This document shows, piece by piece, positions 47,749 to 59,682 of a stretch of 64,000 nucleotides of DNA. Numbering within the stretch: the first letter of the stretch is position 1; each line of letters begins with the position of its first letter. The position numbers and the translations under genes were made by a program. Location: assembly GCA_034769895.1 (NCBI GenBank), contig CM068367.1, positions 709,126,885 to 709,190,884 of the forward strand. Direction: 5' to 3'. Below the pieces are notes generated by a model. The model was not told the origin of the DNA. It saw nothing but the letters and a program-made list of their open reading frames with translations, and made no database searches. Source of the stretch: Magicicada septendecula. Taxonomy: Eukaryota > Arthropoda > Insecta > Hemiptera > Cicadidae.

Positions 47749-49489
47749 ATGACGAACGATAACTGCCGTAAATTCAAACAGAATCAACTACACTTTTGCA
47801 TATCTTTTTGTATTTTACAGAACTCAAGTTCTGTTGATTTTGTTGAAGAGAGGTTAAGGGGAAAGGGTAGTTTACCTGCAACGTTTTATATTTTAACAAG
47901 GGTATTTTCTATGGCAAACGATAACAGACGCAAATTCAAACTGAATCAAATAATTTTTTACATAGAGCTCTGAATTGTAGAGTTCTCAAGACATATTGTT
48001 TTTGGTGAAATCGGTTAAGGGAAAGGGGTAGTTTAACGACAACGTTTTATGTTTTAACAATGGTATTTTCTATGGCAAACGATAACAGACGCAAATTCAA
48101 ACAGAATCAAATAATTTTTTGCATACAGCCCTGAATTGTAGAGTACTCAAAATCTATTGTTTTTGGATAAGATGGTTAAGGGAATGGGGTAGTTTACCTG
48201 CAACGTTTTTTTATCAAGGTTACTTTTTTTTGGCAAACGATAACAGCCGCAAATTCAAATAGGATCAAATAATGTTTTGAATACAGAACTGAAATGTAGT
48301 GTTCTCAAGATCTTTTGGTTTTGGTGAAGATCGCTTAAGGGAAAGGGGTAGTTTACTAGCAACATTTTATGTTTTAAGAAGGGTAATTTTTTTTGACGAA
48401 AGATAACTGCCGTAAATTCAAAGAGAATCAAATAATTTTTTGCATACGTTCCTGAAGTGTAGAGGACGCCATTTTTCGTGAAGTTCGGTTAATGGAAAGG
48501 GGTAGTTTACCTGCAACATTTTATGTTGTCACAAGAGAAATGTTTTCATGACGAACGATAACTGCTGCACATTCAAACAGAATCAAATTTTTCTTTTGCA
48601 TGCATCGCTGCATTTTAGAGGACTGAATGTCTATTGATTTTGGTTAGAACATGGAAGTCATGTATAGTTCTCGAAGGGTAATTTTTATATATGGCAAACG
48701 ATAACAGCCGCAAATTCAAACAGAATCATATGATTATTTTCATGCAGCTCTAAACTATAGAGTTCTCAAGACCTATTGTTTTTGGTGAAGATCGGTTAAT
48801 GGAAAAGGGTAGTTTACCAGAACGTTTCATGTGTTAAAAGGGCATTTTTTATGGCAAACGATAACAGCCGCAAATTCAAACAGAATCAAATGATGTTTTG
48901 CATACTTACTTGATTTGTAGAGTACTCAAAACCTGTTGATTTGGTGAAGATCGGTTAAGGGAAAGGGGTAATTTACCAGCAACATTTTATGTTTTAAATA
49001 GGCTATTTACTATGTCAAACGATAACAGCCGCATATTCAAACAGAATCAAATAATTTTTTGCATACAACCCTGAATTGTAGAGTTGTCAAGAAAAATTGT
49101 TTTTGGTGAAGATGGTTAAGGGAAAGGGGTATTTTCCCGGCAACGTTTTTTTATCAAGGTTACTTTTTTTGGCAAATGGTAACAGCCGCAAATTCAAACA
49201 CAATCAAATAATAATATTTTGCATACAGCCCTGAAATGAAGAGTTCTCAAGACCTATTGTTTTTTGTGAAGATCGGTTAAGGGAAAGGGGTAAATTCTTG
49301 GATTTCGTTGTCCATGACGTGTCCGTTACTTAACTAAACCTCTGATGAAGCATTCTAAAGGTGAAAGCCGGTTTAGGCTGTAAGTTAAAACTTTACGTTT
49401 TTACTTATATAAAACGTAGTGTTCCGAGTCGTTAGGAAAGGGGTAGATTACCTGCAAAATTTTATGTTTTAACAAGGGTAATTTTTTCT
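47749..49489 (+). repeat. HOR unit 24, S form, 1741 bp
   Basis: Middle unit of super-repeat copy C. Differs from unit 21 by CACTTTTGCAT in m1, GAATGTCTATTG near 48627 and a net one-base loss in CTGTTGATTTGG near 48938. Confidence 0.93.
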
Positions 49490-51722
49490 ATGACAAACGA
49501 TAACTGCCGTAAATTCAAACAGAATCAACTACACTTTTGCATATCTTTTTGTATTTTACAGAACTCAAGTTCTGTTGATTTTGTTGAAGAGAGGTTAAGG
49601 GGAAGGGGTAGTTTACCTGGAACGTTTTATATTTTAACAAGGGTATTTTCTATGGCAAACGATAACAGACGCAAATTCAAACTGAATCAAATAATTTTTT
49701 ACATACAGCTCTGAATTGTAGCGTTCTCAAGACATATTGTTTTTATTGAAATCGGTTAAGGGAAACGGGTAGTTTAACGACAACGTTTTATGTTTTAACA
49801 ATGGTATTTTCTATGGCAAACGATAACAGACGCAAATTCAAACAGAATCAAATAATTTTTTGCATACAGCCCTGAATTGTAGAGTACTCAAAATCTATTG
49901 TTTTTGGATAAGATGGTTAAGGGAATGGGGTAGTTTACCTGCAACGTTTTTTTATCAAGGTTACTTTTTTTGGCAAACGATAACAGCCGCAAATTCAAAT
50001 AGGATCAAATAATGTTTTGAATACAGAACTGAAACGTAGTGTTCTCAAGATCTTTTGGTTTTGGTGAAGATCGCTTAAGGGAAAGGGGTAGTTTACTAGC
50101 AACATTTTATGTTTTAAGAAGGGTAATTTTTTTTTGACGAAAGATAACTGCCGTAAATTCAAAGAGAATCAAATAATTTTTTGCATACGTTCCTGAATTG
50201 TAGAGAACGCAATTTTTCGTGAAGATCGGTTAATGGAAAGGGGTAGTTTACCTGCAACATTTTATGTTGTCACAAGAGAAATGTTTTCATGACGAACGAT
50301 AACTGCTGCACATTCAAACAGAATCAAATTTTTTTTGCATGCATCACTGCATTGTAGAGGACTGAAGGTCTATTGATTTTGGTGAAGATCGGTTTAGAGA
50401 AAGGGGTAGTTTACCTTTAACGTTTTATGTTTTAACAAGAGTAAAGTACTTAATTTTGATAAATAATGTATCCTGATAAGAAGCTCATAATAATCCACTG
50501 TACAAACGTAGATGAAATAACTCTAAATGAAGAGGCTAGGTGAACGAGGTGGGGGTAATTTTCTATTATGAAAATTATAGTTGAAGGGGTAAGGGAGAAT
50601 TTTTTATGTGTACTAAGTTATCGGCAACAAAGAATTAGTTCTTTGTTAAAATTCCTTCCCGGGCTGTTTAGCCGTAGTCCAATATTTTCTGCAAAACCAG
50701 ACATTTCGGCAGTGCCATCGACTGCCATCATCAGTGAAAATCGATTGCGAAAACGTGAGGTGGTATAAACGTGATGTTAGTGACCACAATACTGTCGTTA
50801 AGGCTGAAGCAATAAGTGGAAAGTAGTAGTCTCTATGGAAACATATCATTTCATAAATGATTTTAAATATATATCTTAGAACATGGAAGTCATGTATAGT
50901 TCTCGAAGGGTAATTTTTATATATGGCAAACGATAACAGACGCAAATTCAAACAGAATCAAATGATTATTTTCATACAGCTCTAAACTATAGAGTTCTCA
51001 AGACCTATTGTTTTTGGTGAAGATCGGTTAATGGAAAAGGGTAGTTTACCAGAACGTTTCATGTGTTAAAAGGGCATTTTTTATGGCAAACGATAACAGC
51101 CGCAAATTCAAACAGAATCAAATGATTTTTTGCATACGTACTTGATTTGTAGAGTACTCAAAACCTGTTGTTTTTGGTGAAGTCGGTTAAGGGAAAGGGG
51201 TAATTTACCAGCAACATTTTATGTTTTAAAAAGGCTATTTACTATGGCAAACGATAACAGCCGCATATTCAAACAGAATCAAATAATTTTTTGCATACAG
51301 CCCTGAATTGTAGAGTTGTCAAGAAAAATTGTTTTTGGTGAAGATGGTTAAGGGAAAGGGGTAGTTTACCTGCTACGTTTTTTTATCAAAGTTACTTTTT
51401 TTTGGCAAATGGTAACAGCCGCAAATTCAAACACAATCAAATAATAATATTTTGCATACAGCCCTGAAATGTAGAGTTCTCAAGACCTATTGTTTTTTGT
51501 GAAGATCGGTTAAGGGAAAGGGGTAAATTCTTGGATTTCGTTGTCCATGACGTGTCCGTTACTTAACTAAACCTCTGATGAAGCTTTCTAAAGGTGAAAG
51601 CCGGTTTAGGCTGTAAGGTAAAACTTTACGTTTTTACTTATATAAAACTTAGTGTTCCGAGTCGTTAGGAAAGGGGTAGTTTACATGCACAATTTTATGT
51701 TTTAACAATGGTAATTATTTCT
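49490..51722 (+). repeat. HOR unit 25, L form, 2233 bp
   Basis: Third unit of super-repeat copy C; insert 50384-50876. The last ~140 bp (after 51585) depart from the super-repeat: TTATATAAAACTTAGTG replaces TTATAAAAAACTTATAG, marking the right edge of the 6.2-kb amplification. Confidence 0.93.
50384..50876 (+). repeat. Insert module (unit 25), 493 bp
   Basis: Complete copy in super-repeat C, with the same deletion and substitutions as units 19 and 22. Confidence 0.9.
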
Positions 51723-53464
51723 ATGACGAACGATAAATGCCGTAAATTCAAACAGAATCAACTACACTTTTGCATATCTTTTTGTATTTTACAGAACTCA
51801 AGTTCTGTTGATTTTGTTGAAGAGAGGTTAAGGGGAAGGGGTAGTTTACCTGCAACGTTTTATATTTTAACAAGGGTATTTTCTATGGCAAACGATAACA
51901 GACGCAAATTCAAACTGAATCAAATAATTTTTTACATACAGCTCTGAATTGTAGAGTTCTCAAGACATATTGTTTTTGGTGAAATCGGTTAAGGGAAAGG
52001 GGTAGTTTAACGACAACGTTTTATGTTTTAACAATGGTATTTTCTATGGCAAACGATAACAGACGCAAATTCAAACAGAATCAAATAATTTTTTGCATAC
52101 AGCCCTGAATTGTAGAGTACTCAAAATCTATTGTTTTTGGATAAGATGGTTAAGGGAATGGGTAGTTTACCTGCAACGTTTTTTTATCAAGGTTACTTTT
52201 TTTTGGCAAACGATAACAGCCGCAAATTCAAATAGGATCAAATAATGTTTTGAATACAGAACTGAAATGTAGTGTTCTCAAGATCTTTTGGTTTTGGTGA
52301 AGATCGCTTAAGGGGAAGGGGTAGTTTACTAGCAACATTTTATGTTTTAAGAAGGGTAATTTTTTTTGACGAAAGATAACTGCCGTAAATTCAAAGAGAA
52401 TCAAATAATTTTTTGCATACGTTCCTGAATTGTAGAGAACGCAATTTTTCGTGAAGTTCGGTTAATGGAAAGGGGTAGTTTACCTGCAACATTTTATGTT
52501 GTCACAAGAGAAATGTTTTCATGACGAACGATAACTGCTGCACATTGAAACAGAATCAAATTTTTTTTTGCATGCATCGCTGCATTTTAGAGGACTGAAG
52601 GTCTATTGATTTTGGTTAGAACATGGAAGTCATGTATAGTTCTTGAAGGGTAATTTTTATATATGGCAAACGCTAACAGCCGCAAATTCAAACAGAATCA
52701 AATGATTATTTTCATGCAGCTCTAAACTATAGAGTTCTCAAGACCTATTGTTTTTGGTGAAGATCGGTTAATGGAAAAGGGTAGTTTACCAGAACGTTTC
52801 ATGTGTTAAAAGGGCATTTTTTATGGCAAACGATAACAGCCGCAAATTCAAGCAGAATCAAATGATTTTTTGCATACTTACTTGATTTGTAGAGTACTCA
52901 AAACCTGTTGTTTTTGGTGAAGATCGGTTAAGGGAAAGGGGTAATTTACCAGCAACATTTTATGTTTTAAAAAGGCTATTTACTATGGCAAAAGATAACA
53001 GCCGCATATTCAAACAGAATCAAATAATTTTTTGCTTACAGCCCTGAATTGTAGAGTTGTCAAGAAAAATTGTTTTTGGTGAAGATGGTTAAGGGAAAGG
53101 GGTAGTTTACCTGCTACGTTTTTTTATCAAGGTTACTTTTTTTTGGCAAATGGTAACAGCCGCAAATTCAAACACAATCAAATAATAAGATTTTGCATAC
53201 AGCCCTGAAATGTAGAGTTCTCAAGAAATATTTTTTTTTTGTGAAGATCGGTTAAGGGAAAGTGGTAAATTCTTGGATTTCGTTGTCCATGACGTGTCCG
53301 TTACTTAACTAAACCTCTGATGAAGCCTTCTAAAGGTGAAAGCCGGTTTAGGCTGTAAGGTAAAACATTACGTTTCTACTTATAAAAAACTTAGTGTTCC
53401 GAGTCGTTAGGAAAGGGGTAGTTTACCTGCAAAATTTTATGTTTTAACAAGGGTAATTTTTTCT
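51723..53464 (+). repeat. HOR unit 26, S form, 1742 bp
   Basis: Complete S unit, first half of the 3.98-kb S+L duplicate. Private variants: GGCAAACGCTAACAGCC near 52669, AATAAGATTTTGC near 53185 and AAGTGGTAAATTC near 53261, all found again in unit 28. Confidence 0.92.
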
Positions 53465-55701
53465 ATGACGAACGATAACTGCCGTAAATTCAAACAGAAT
53501 CAACTACACTTTTGCATATCTTTTTGTATTTTACAGAACTCAAGTTCTGTTGATTTTGTTGAAGAGAGGTTAAGGGGAAAGGGTAGTTTACCAGCAACGT
53601 TTTATATTTTAACAAGGGTATTTTCTATGGCAAACGATAACAGACGCAAAATTCAAACTGAATCAAATAATTTTTTACATACAGCTCTGAATTGTAGAGT
53701 TCTCAAGACATATTGTTTTTGGTGAAATCGGTTAAGGGAAAGGGGTAGTTTAACGACAACGTTTTATGTTTTAACAATGGTATTTTCTATGGCAAACGAT
53801 AACAGACGCAAATTCAAACAGAATCAAATAATTTTTTGCATACAACCCTGAATTGTAGAGTACTCAAAATCTATTGTTTTTGGATAAGATGGTTAAGGGA
53901 ATGGGGTAGTTTACCTGCAACGTTGTTTTATCAAGGTTACTTTTTTTTGGCAAACGATAACAGCCGCAATTTCAAATAGGATCAAATAATGTTTTGAATA
54001 CAGAACTGAAATGTAGTGTTCTCAAGATCTTTTGGTTTTGGTGAAGATCGCTTAAGGGAAATGGTAGTTTACTAGCAACATTTTATGTTTTAAGAAGGGT
54101 AATTTTTTTTGACGAAAGATAACTGCCGTAAATTCAAAGAGAATCAAATAATTTTTTGCATACGTTCCTGAATTGTAGAGAACGCAATTTTTCGTGAAGT
54201 TCGGTTAATGGAAAGGGGTAGTTTACCTGCAACATTTTATGTTGTCACAAGACAAATGTTTTCATGACGAACGATAACTGCTGCACATTCAAACAGAATC
54301 AAATTTTTTTTTTGCATGCATCGCTGCATTTTAGAGGACTGAATGTCTATTGATTTTGGTGAAGATCGGTTTAGAGAAAGGGGTAGTTTACCTGTAACGT
54401 TTTATGTTTTAACAAGAGTAAAGTACTTAATTTTGATAAATAATGTATCCTGATAAGAAGCTCATAATAATCCACTGTACAAACGTAGATGAAATAACTC
54501 TAAATGAAGAGGCTAGGTGAACGAGTTGGGGGTAATTTTCTATTAATGAAAATTATAGTTGAAGGGGTAAGGGAGAATTTTTTATGTGTACTAAGTTATC
54601 GGCAACTAAGAATTAGTTCTTTGTTAAAATTCCTTCCCGGGCTGTTTAGCCGTAGTCCAATGTTTTCTGCAAAACCAGACATTTCGGCAGTGCCATCGAC
54701 TACCATCATCAGTGAAAATCGATTGCGAAAACGTGAGGTGTTATAAACGTGATGTTAGTGACCACAATACTGTCGTTAAGGCTGAAGCAATAAGTGGAAA
54801 GTAGTAGTCTCTATGGAAACATTTCATTTCATAAATGATTTTAAATATATATCTTAGAACATGGAAGTCATGTATAGTTCTCGAAGGGTAATTTTTATAT
54901 ATGGCAAACGATAACAGCCGCAAATTCAAACAGAATCAAATGATTATTTTCATACAGCTCTAAACTATAGAGTTCTCAAGACCTATTGTTTTTGGTGAAG
55001 ATCGGTTAATGGAAAAGGGTAGTTTACCAGAACGTTTCATGTGTTAAAAGGGCATTTTTTATGGCAAACGATAACAGCCGCAAATTCAAACAGAATCAAA
55101 TGATTTTTTGCATACGTACTTGATTTGTAGAGTACTCAAAACCTGTTGTTTTTGGTGAAGATCGGTTAAGGGAAAGGGGTAATTTACCAGCAACATTTTA
55201 TGTTTTAAAAAGGCTATTTACTATGGCAAACGATAACAGCCGCATATTCAAACAGAATCAAATAATTTTTTGCATACAGCCCTGAATTGTAGAGTTGTCA
55301 AGAAAATTTGTTTTTGGAGAAGATGGTTAAGGGAAAGGGGTAGTTTACCTGCTACGTTTTTTTATCAAAGTTACTTTTTTTTGGCAAATGGTAACAGCCG
55401 CAAATTCAAACACAATTAAATAATAATATTTTGCATACAGCCCTGAAATGTAGAGTTCACAAGACCTATTGTTTTTTGTGAAGATCGGTTAAGGGAAAGG
55501 GGTAAATTCTTGGATTTCGTTGTCCATGACGTGTCCGTTACTTAACTAAACCTCTGATGAAGCCTTCTAAAGGTGAAAGCCGGTTTAGGCTGTAAGGTAA
55601 AACTTTACGTTTTTACTTATAAAAAACTTAGTGTTCCGAGTCGTTAGGAAAGAGGTAGTTTACCTGCAAAATTTTATGTTTTAACAAGGGTAATTTTTTC
55701 T
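53465..55701 (+). repeat. HOR unit 27, L form, 2237 bp
   Basis: L unit with insert 54361-54854. m2 has one extra A (CGCAAAATTC near 53649) and m4 ends in the shortened GGGAAATGGTAG. The m6 left of the insert carries the S-type markers CATCGCTGCATTTTAG. Confidence 0.92.
54361..54854 (+). repeat. 494-bp insert module (unit 27)
   Basis: Complete copy with several private substitutions: GAACGAGTTGGGGG, CAACTAAGAATTAG, CGACTACCATC and GAGGTGTTATAA. The last creates a stop in the minus-strand frame, so that frame is truncated here. Confidence 0.9.
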
Positions 55702-57445
55702 ATGACGAACGATAACTGCCGTAAATTCAAACAGAATCAACTACACTTTTGCATATCTTTTTGTATTTTACAGAACTCAAGTTCTGTTGATTTTGTTGAA
55801 GAGAGGTTAAGGGGAAAGGGTAGTTTACCTGCAACGTTTTATATTTTAACAAGGGTATTTTCTATGGCAAACGATAACAGACGCAAATTCAATCTGAATC
55901 AAATAATTTTTTACATATAGCTCTGAATTGTAGAGTTCTCAAGACATATTGTTTTTGGTGAAATCGGTTAAGGGAAAGGGGTAGTTTAACGACAACGTTT
56001 TATGTTTTAACAATGGTATTTTCTATGGCAAACGATAACAGACGCAAATTCAAACAGAATCAAATAATTTTTTGCATACAGCCCTGAATTGTAGAGTACT
56101 CAAAATCTATTGTTTTTGGATAAGATGGTTAAGGGAATGGGTAGTTTACCTGCAACGTTTTTTTATCAAGGTTACTTTTTTTTGGCAAACGATAACAGCA
56201 GCAAATTCAAATAGGATCAAATAATGTTTTGAATACAGAACTGAAATATAGTGTTCTCAAGATCTTTTGGTTTTGGTGAAGATCGCTTAAGGGAAAGGGG
56301 TAGTTTACTAGCAACATTTTAAGTTTTAAGAAGGGTAATTTTTTTTCACGAAAGATAACTGCCGTAAATTCAAAGAGAATCAAATAATTTTTTGCATACG
56401 TTCCTGAATTGTAGAGAACGCAAATTTTCGTGAAGTTCGGTTAATGGAAAGGGGTAGTTTACCTGCAACATTTTATGTTGTCACAAGAGAAATGTTTTCA
56501 TGACGAACGATAACTGCTACACATTCAAACACAATCAAATTTTGTTTTTGCATGCATCGCTGCATTTTAGAGGACTGAAGGTCTATTGATTTTGGTTAGA
56601 ACATGGAAATCATGTATAGTTCTCGAAGGGTAATTTTTATATATGGCAAACGCTAACAGCCGCAAATTCAAACAGAATCAAATGATTATTTTCATGCAGC
56701 TCTAAACTATAGAGTTCTCAAGACCTATTGTTTTTGGTGAAGATCGGTTAATGGAAAAGGGTAGTTTACCAGAACGTTTCATGTGTTAAAAGGGCATTTT
56801 CTATGGCAAACGATAACAGCCGCAAATTCAAACAGAATCAAATGATTTTTTGCATACTTACATGATTTGTAGAGTACTCAAAACCTGTTGTTTTTGGTGA
56901 AGATCGGTTAAGGGAAAGGGGTAATTTACCACCAACATTTTATGTTTTAAAAAGGCTATTTTCTATGGCAAACGATAACAGCCGCATATTCAAACAGAAT
57001 CAAATAATTTTTTGCTTACAGCCCTGAATTGTAGAGTTGTCAAGAAAAATTGTTTTTGGTGAAGATGGTTAAGGGAAAGGGGTAGTTTACCTGCTACGTT
57101 TTTTTATCAAGGTTACTTTTTTTTGGCAAATGGTAACAGCCGCAAATTCAAACACAATCAAATAATAAGATTTTGCATACAGCCCTGAAATGTAGAGTTC
57201 TCAAGACCTATTTTTTTTTTTGTGAAGATCGGTTAAGGGAAAGTGGTAAATTCTTGGATTTCGTTGTCCATGACGTGTCCGTTACTTAACTAAACCTCTG
57301 ATGAAGCCTTCTAAAGGTGAAAGCCGGTTTAGGCTGTAAGGTAAAACTTTACGTTTTTACTTATAAAAAACTTAGTGTTCCGAGTCGTTAGGAAAGGGGT
57401 AGTTTACCTGCAAAATTTTATGTTTTAACAAGGGTAATTTTTTCT
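55702..57445 (+). repeat. HOR unit 28, S form, 1744 bp
   Basis: S unit and counterpart of unit 26 (shared GGCAAACGCTAAC near 56646). Scattered private substitutions include TTTTAAGTTTTAAG near 56320, CAATCTGAATC in m2 and a stop-creating ACATATAGCTC near 55915. Confidence 0.92.
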
Positions 57446-59682
57446 ATGACGAACGATAACTGCCGTAAATTCAAACAGAATCAACTACACTTTTGCATAT
57501 CTTTTTGTATTTTACAGAACTCAAGTTCTGTTGATTTTGTTGAAGAGAGGTTAAGGGAAAGGGGTAGTTTACCAGCAACGTTTTATATTTTAACAAGGGT
57601 ATTTTCTATGGCAAACGATAACAGACGCAAATTCAAACTGAATCAAATAATTTTTTACATACAGCTCTGAATTGTAGAGTTCTCAAGACATATTGTTTTT
57701 GGTGAAATCGGTTAAGGGAAAGGGGTAGTTTAACGACAACGTTTTATGTTTTAACAATGGTATTTTCTATGGCAAACGATAACAGACGCAAATTCAAACA
57801 GAATCAAATAATTTTTTGCATACAACCCTGAATTGTAGAGTACTCAAAATCTATTGTTTTTGGATAAGATGGTTAAGGGAATGGGGTAGTTTACCTGCAA
57901 CGTTTTTTTATCAAGGTTACTTTTTTTTGGCAAACGATAACAGCCGCAATTTCAAATAGGATCAAATAATGTTTTGAATACAGAACTGAAATGTAGTGTT
58001 CTCAAGATCTTTTGGTTCTGGTGAAGATCGCTTAAGGGAAATGGTAGTTTACTAGCAACATTTTATGTTTTAAGAAGGGTAATTTTTTTTTGACGAAAGA
58101 TAACTGCCGTAAATTCAAAGGGAATCAAATAATTTTTTGCATACGTTCCTGAATTGTAGAGAACGCAATTTTTCGTGAAGTTCGGTTAATGGAAAGGGGT
58201 AGTTTACCTGCAACATTTTATGTTGTCACAAGACAAATGTTTTCTTGACGAACGATAACTGCTGCACATTCAAACAGAATCAAATTTTTTTTTTGCATGC
58301 ATCACTGCATTTTAGAGGACTGAAGGTCTATTGATTTTGGTGAAGATCGGTTTAGAGAAAGGGGTAGTTTACCTGTAACGTTTTATGTTTTAACAAGAGT
58401 AAAGTACTTAATTTTGATAAATAATGTATCCTGATAAGAAGCTCATAATAATCCACTGTACAAACGTAGATGAAATAACTCTAAATGAAGAGGCTAGGTG
58501 AACGAGGTGGGGGTAATTTTCTATTAATGAAAATTATAGTTGAAGGGGTAAGGGAGAATTTTTTATGTGTACTAAGTTATCGGCAACAAAGAATTAGTTC
58601 TTTGTTAAAATTCCTTCCCGGGCTGTTTAGCCGTAGTCCAATGTTTTCTGCAAAACCAGACATTTCGGCAGTGCCATCGACTGCCATCATCAGTGAAAAT
58701 CGATTGCGAAAACGTGAGGTGGTATAAACGTGATGTTAGTGACCACAATACTGTCGTTAAGGCTGAAGCAATAAGTGGAAAGTAGTAGTCTCTATGGAAA
58801 CATTTCATTTCATAAATGATTTTAAATATATATCTTAGAACATGGAAGTCATGTATAGTTCTCGAAGGGTAATTTTTATATATGGCAAACGATAACAGCC
58901 GCAAATTCAAACAGAATCAAATGATTATTTTCATACAGCTCTAAACTATAGAGTTCTCAAGACCTATTGTTTTTGGTGAAGATCGGTTAATGGAAAAGGG
59001 TAGTTTACCAGAACGTTTCATGTGTTAAAAGGGCATTTTCTATGGCAAACGATAACAGCCGCAAATTCAAACAGAATCAAATGATTTTTTGCATACGTAC
59101 TTGATTTGTAGAGTACTCAAAACCTGTTGTTTTTGGTGAAGATCGGTTAAGGGAAAGGGGTAATTTACCAGCAACATTTTATGTTTTAAAAAGGCTATGT
59201 ACTATGGCAAACGATAACAGCCGCATATTCAAACAGAATCAAATAATTTTTTGCATACAGCCCTGAATTGTAGAGTTGTCAAGAAAAATTGTTTTTGGTG
59301 AAGATGGTTAAGGGAAAGGGGTAGTTTACCTGCTACGTTTTTTTATCAAGGTTACTTTTTTTTGGCAAATGGTAACAGCCGCAAATTCAAACACAATCAA
59401 ATAATAATATTTTGCATACAGCCCTGAAATGAAGAGTTCTCAAGACCTATTGTTTTTTGTGAAGATCGGTTAAGGGAAAGGGGTAAATTCTTGGATTTCG
59501 TTGTCCATGACGTGTCCGTTACTTAACTAAACCTCTGATGAAGCTTTCTAAAGGTGAAAGCCGGTTTAGGCTGTAAGGTAAAACTTTACGTTTTTACTTA
59601 TATAAAACTTAGTGTTCCGAGTCGTTAGGAAAGGGGTAGTTTACCTGCAAAATTTTATGTTTTAACAATGGTAATTATTTCT
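57446..59682 (+). repeat. HOR unit 29, L form, 2237 bp
   Basis: L unit with insert 58342-58835, counterpart of unit 27 and first of the terminal L-only run. m6 has TTCTTGACGAACG near 58254 and the mixed marker CATCACTGCATTTTAG. Confidence 0.92.
58342..58835 (+). repeat. 494-bp insert module (unit 29)
   Basis: Complete copy without the private changes of unit 27, although the surrounding S+L block is duplicated. This suggests local exchange. Confidence 0.9.

Larger units (their letters stand above)
45378..51585 (+). repeat. 6.208-kb super-repeat, copy C (L+S+L)
   Basis: Units 23-25. Differences from copy B include ATGGCGAACG at 45515, CACTTTTGCAT in m1 of unit 24, GAATGTC near 48627, a net one-base loss near 48938 and GAAGATGG near 51343. 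Confidence 0.92.
51723..55701 (+). repeat. 3.98-kb S+L duplicate, copy 1
   Basis: Units 26-27, offset 3979-3981 from units 28-29. Shared private variants: CGCTAACAGCC, AATAAGATTTTGC, AAGTGGTAAATTC and GGGAAATGGTAG. Confidence 0.82.
55702..59682 (+). repeat. 3.98-kb S+L duplicate, copy 2
   Basis: Units 28-29. The markers are retained with scattered extra substitutions, so it is older than the 6.2-kb triplication. Confidence 0.82.
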
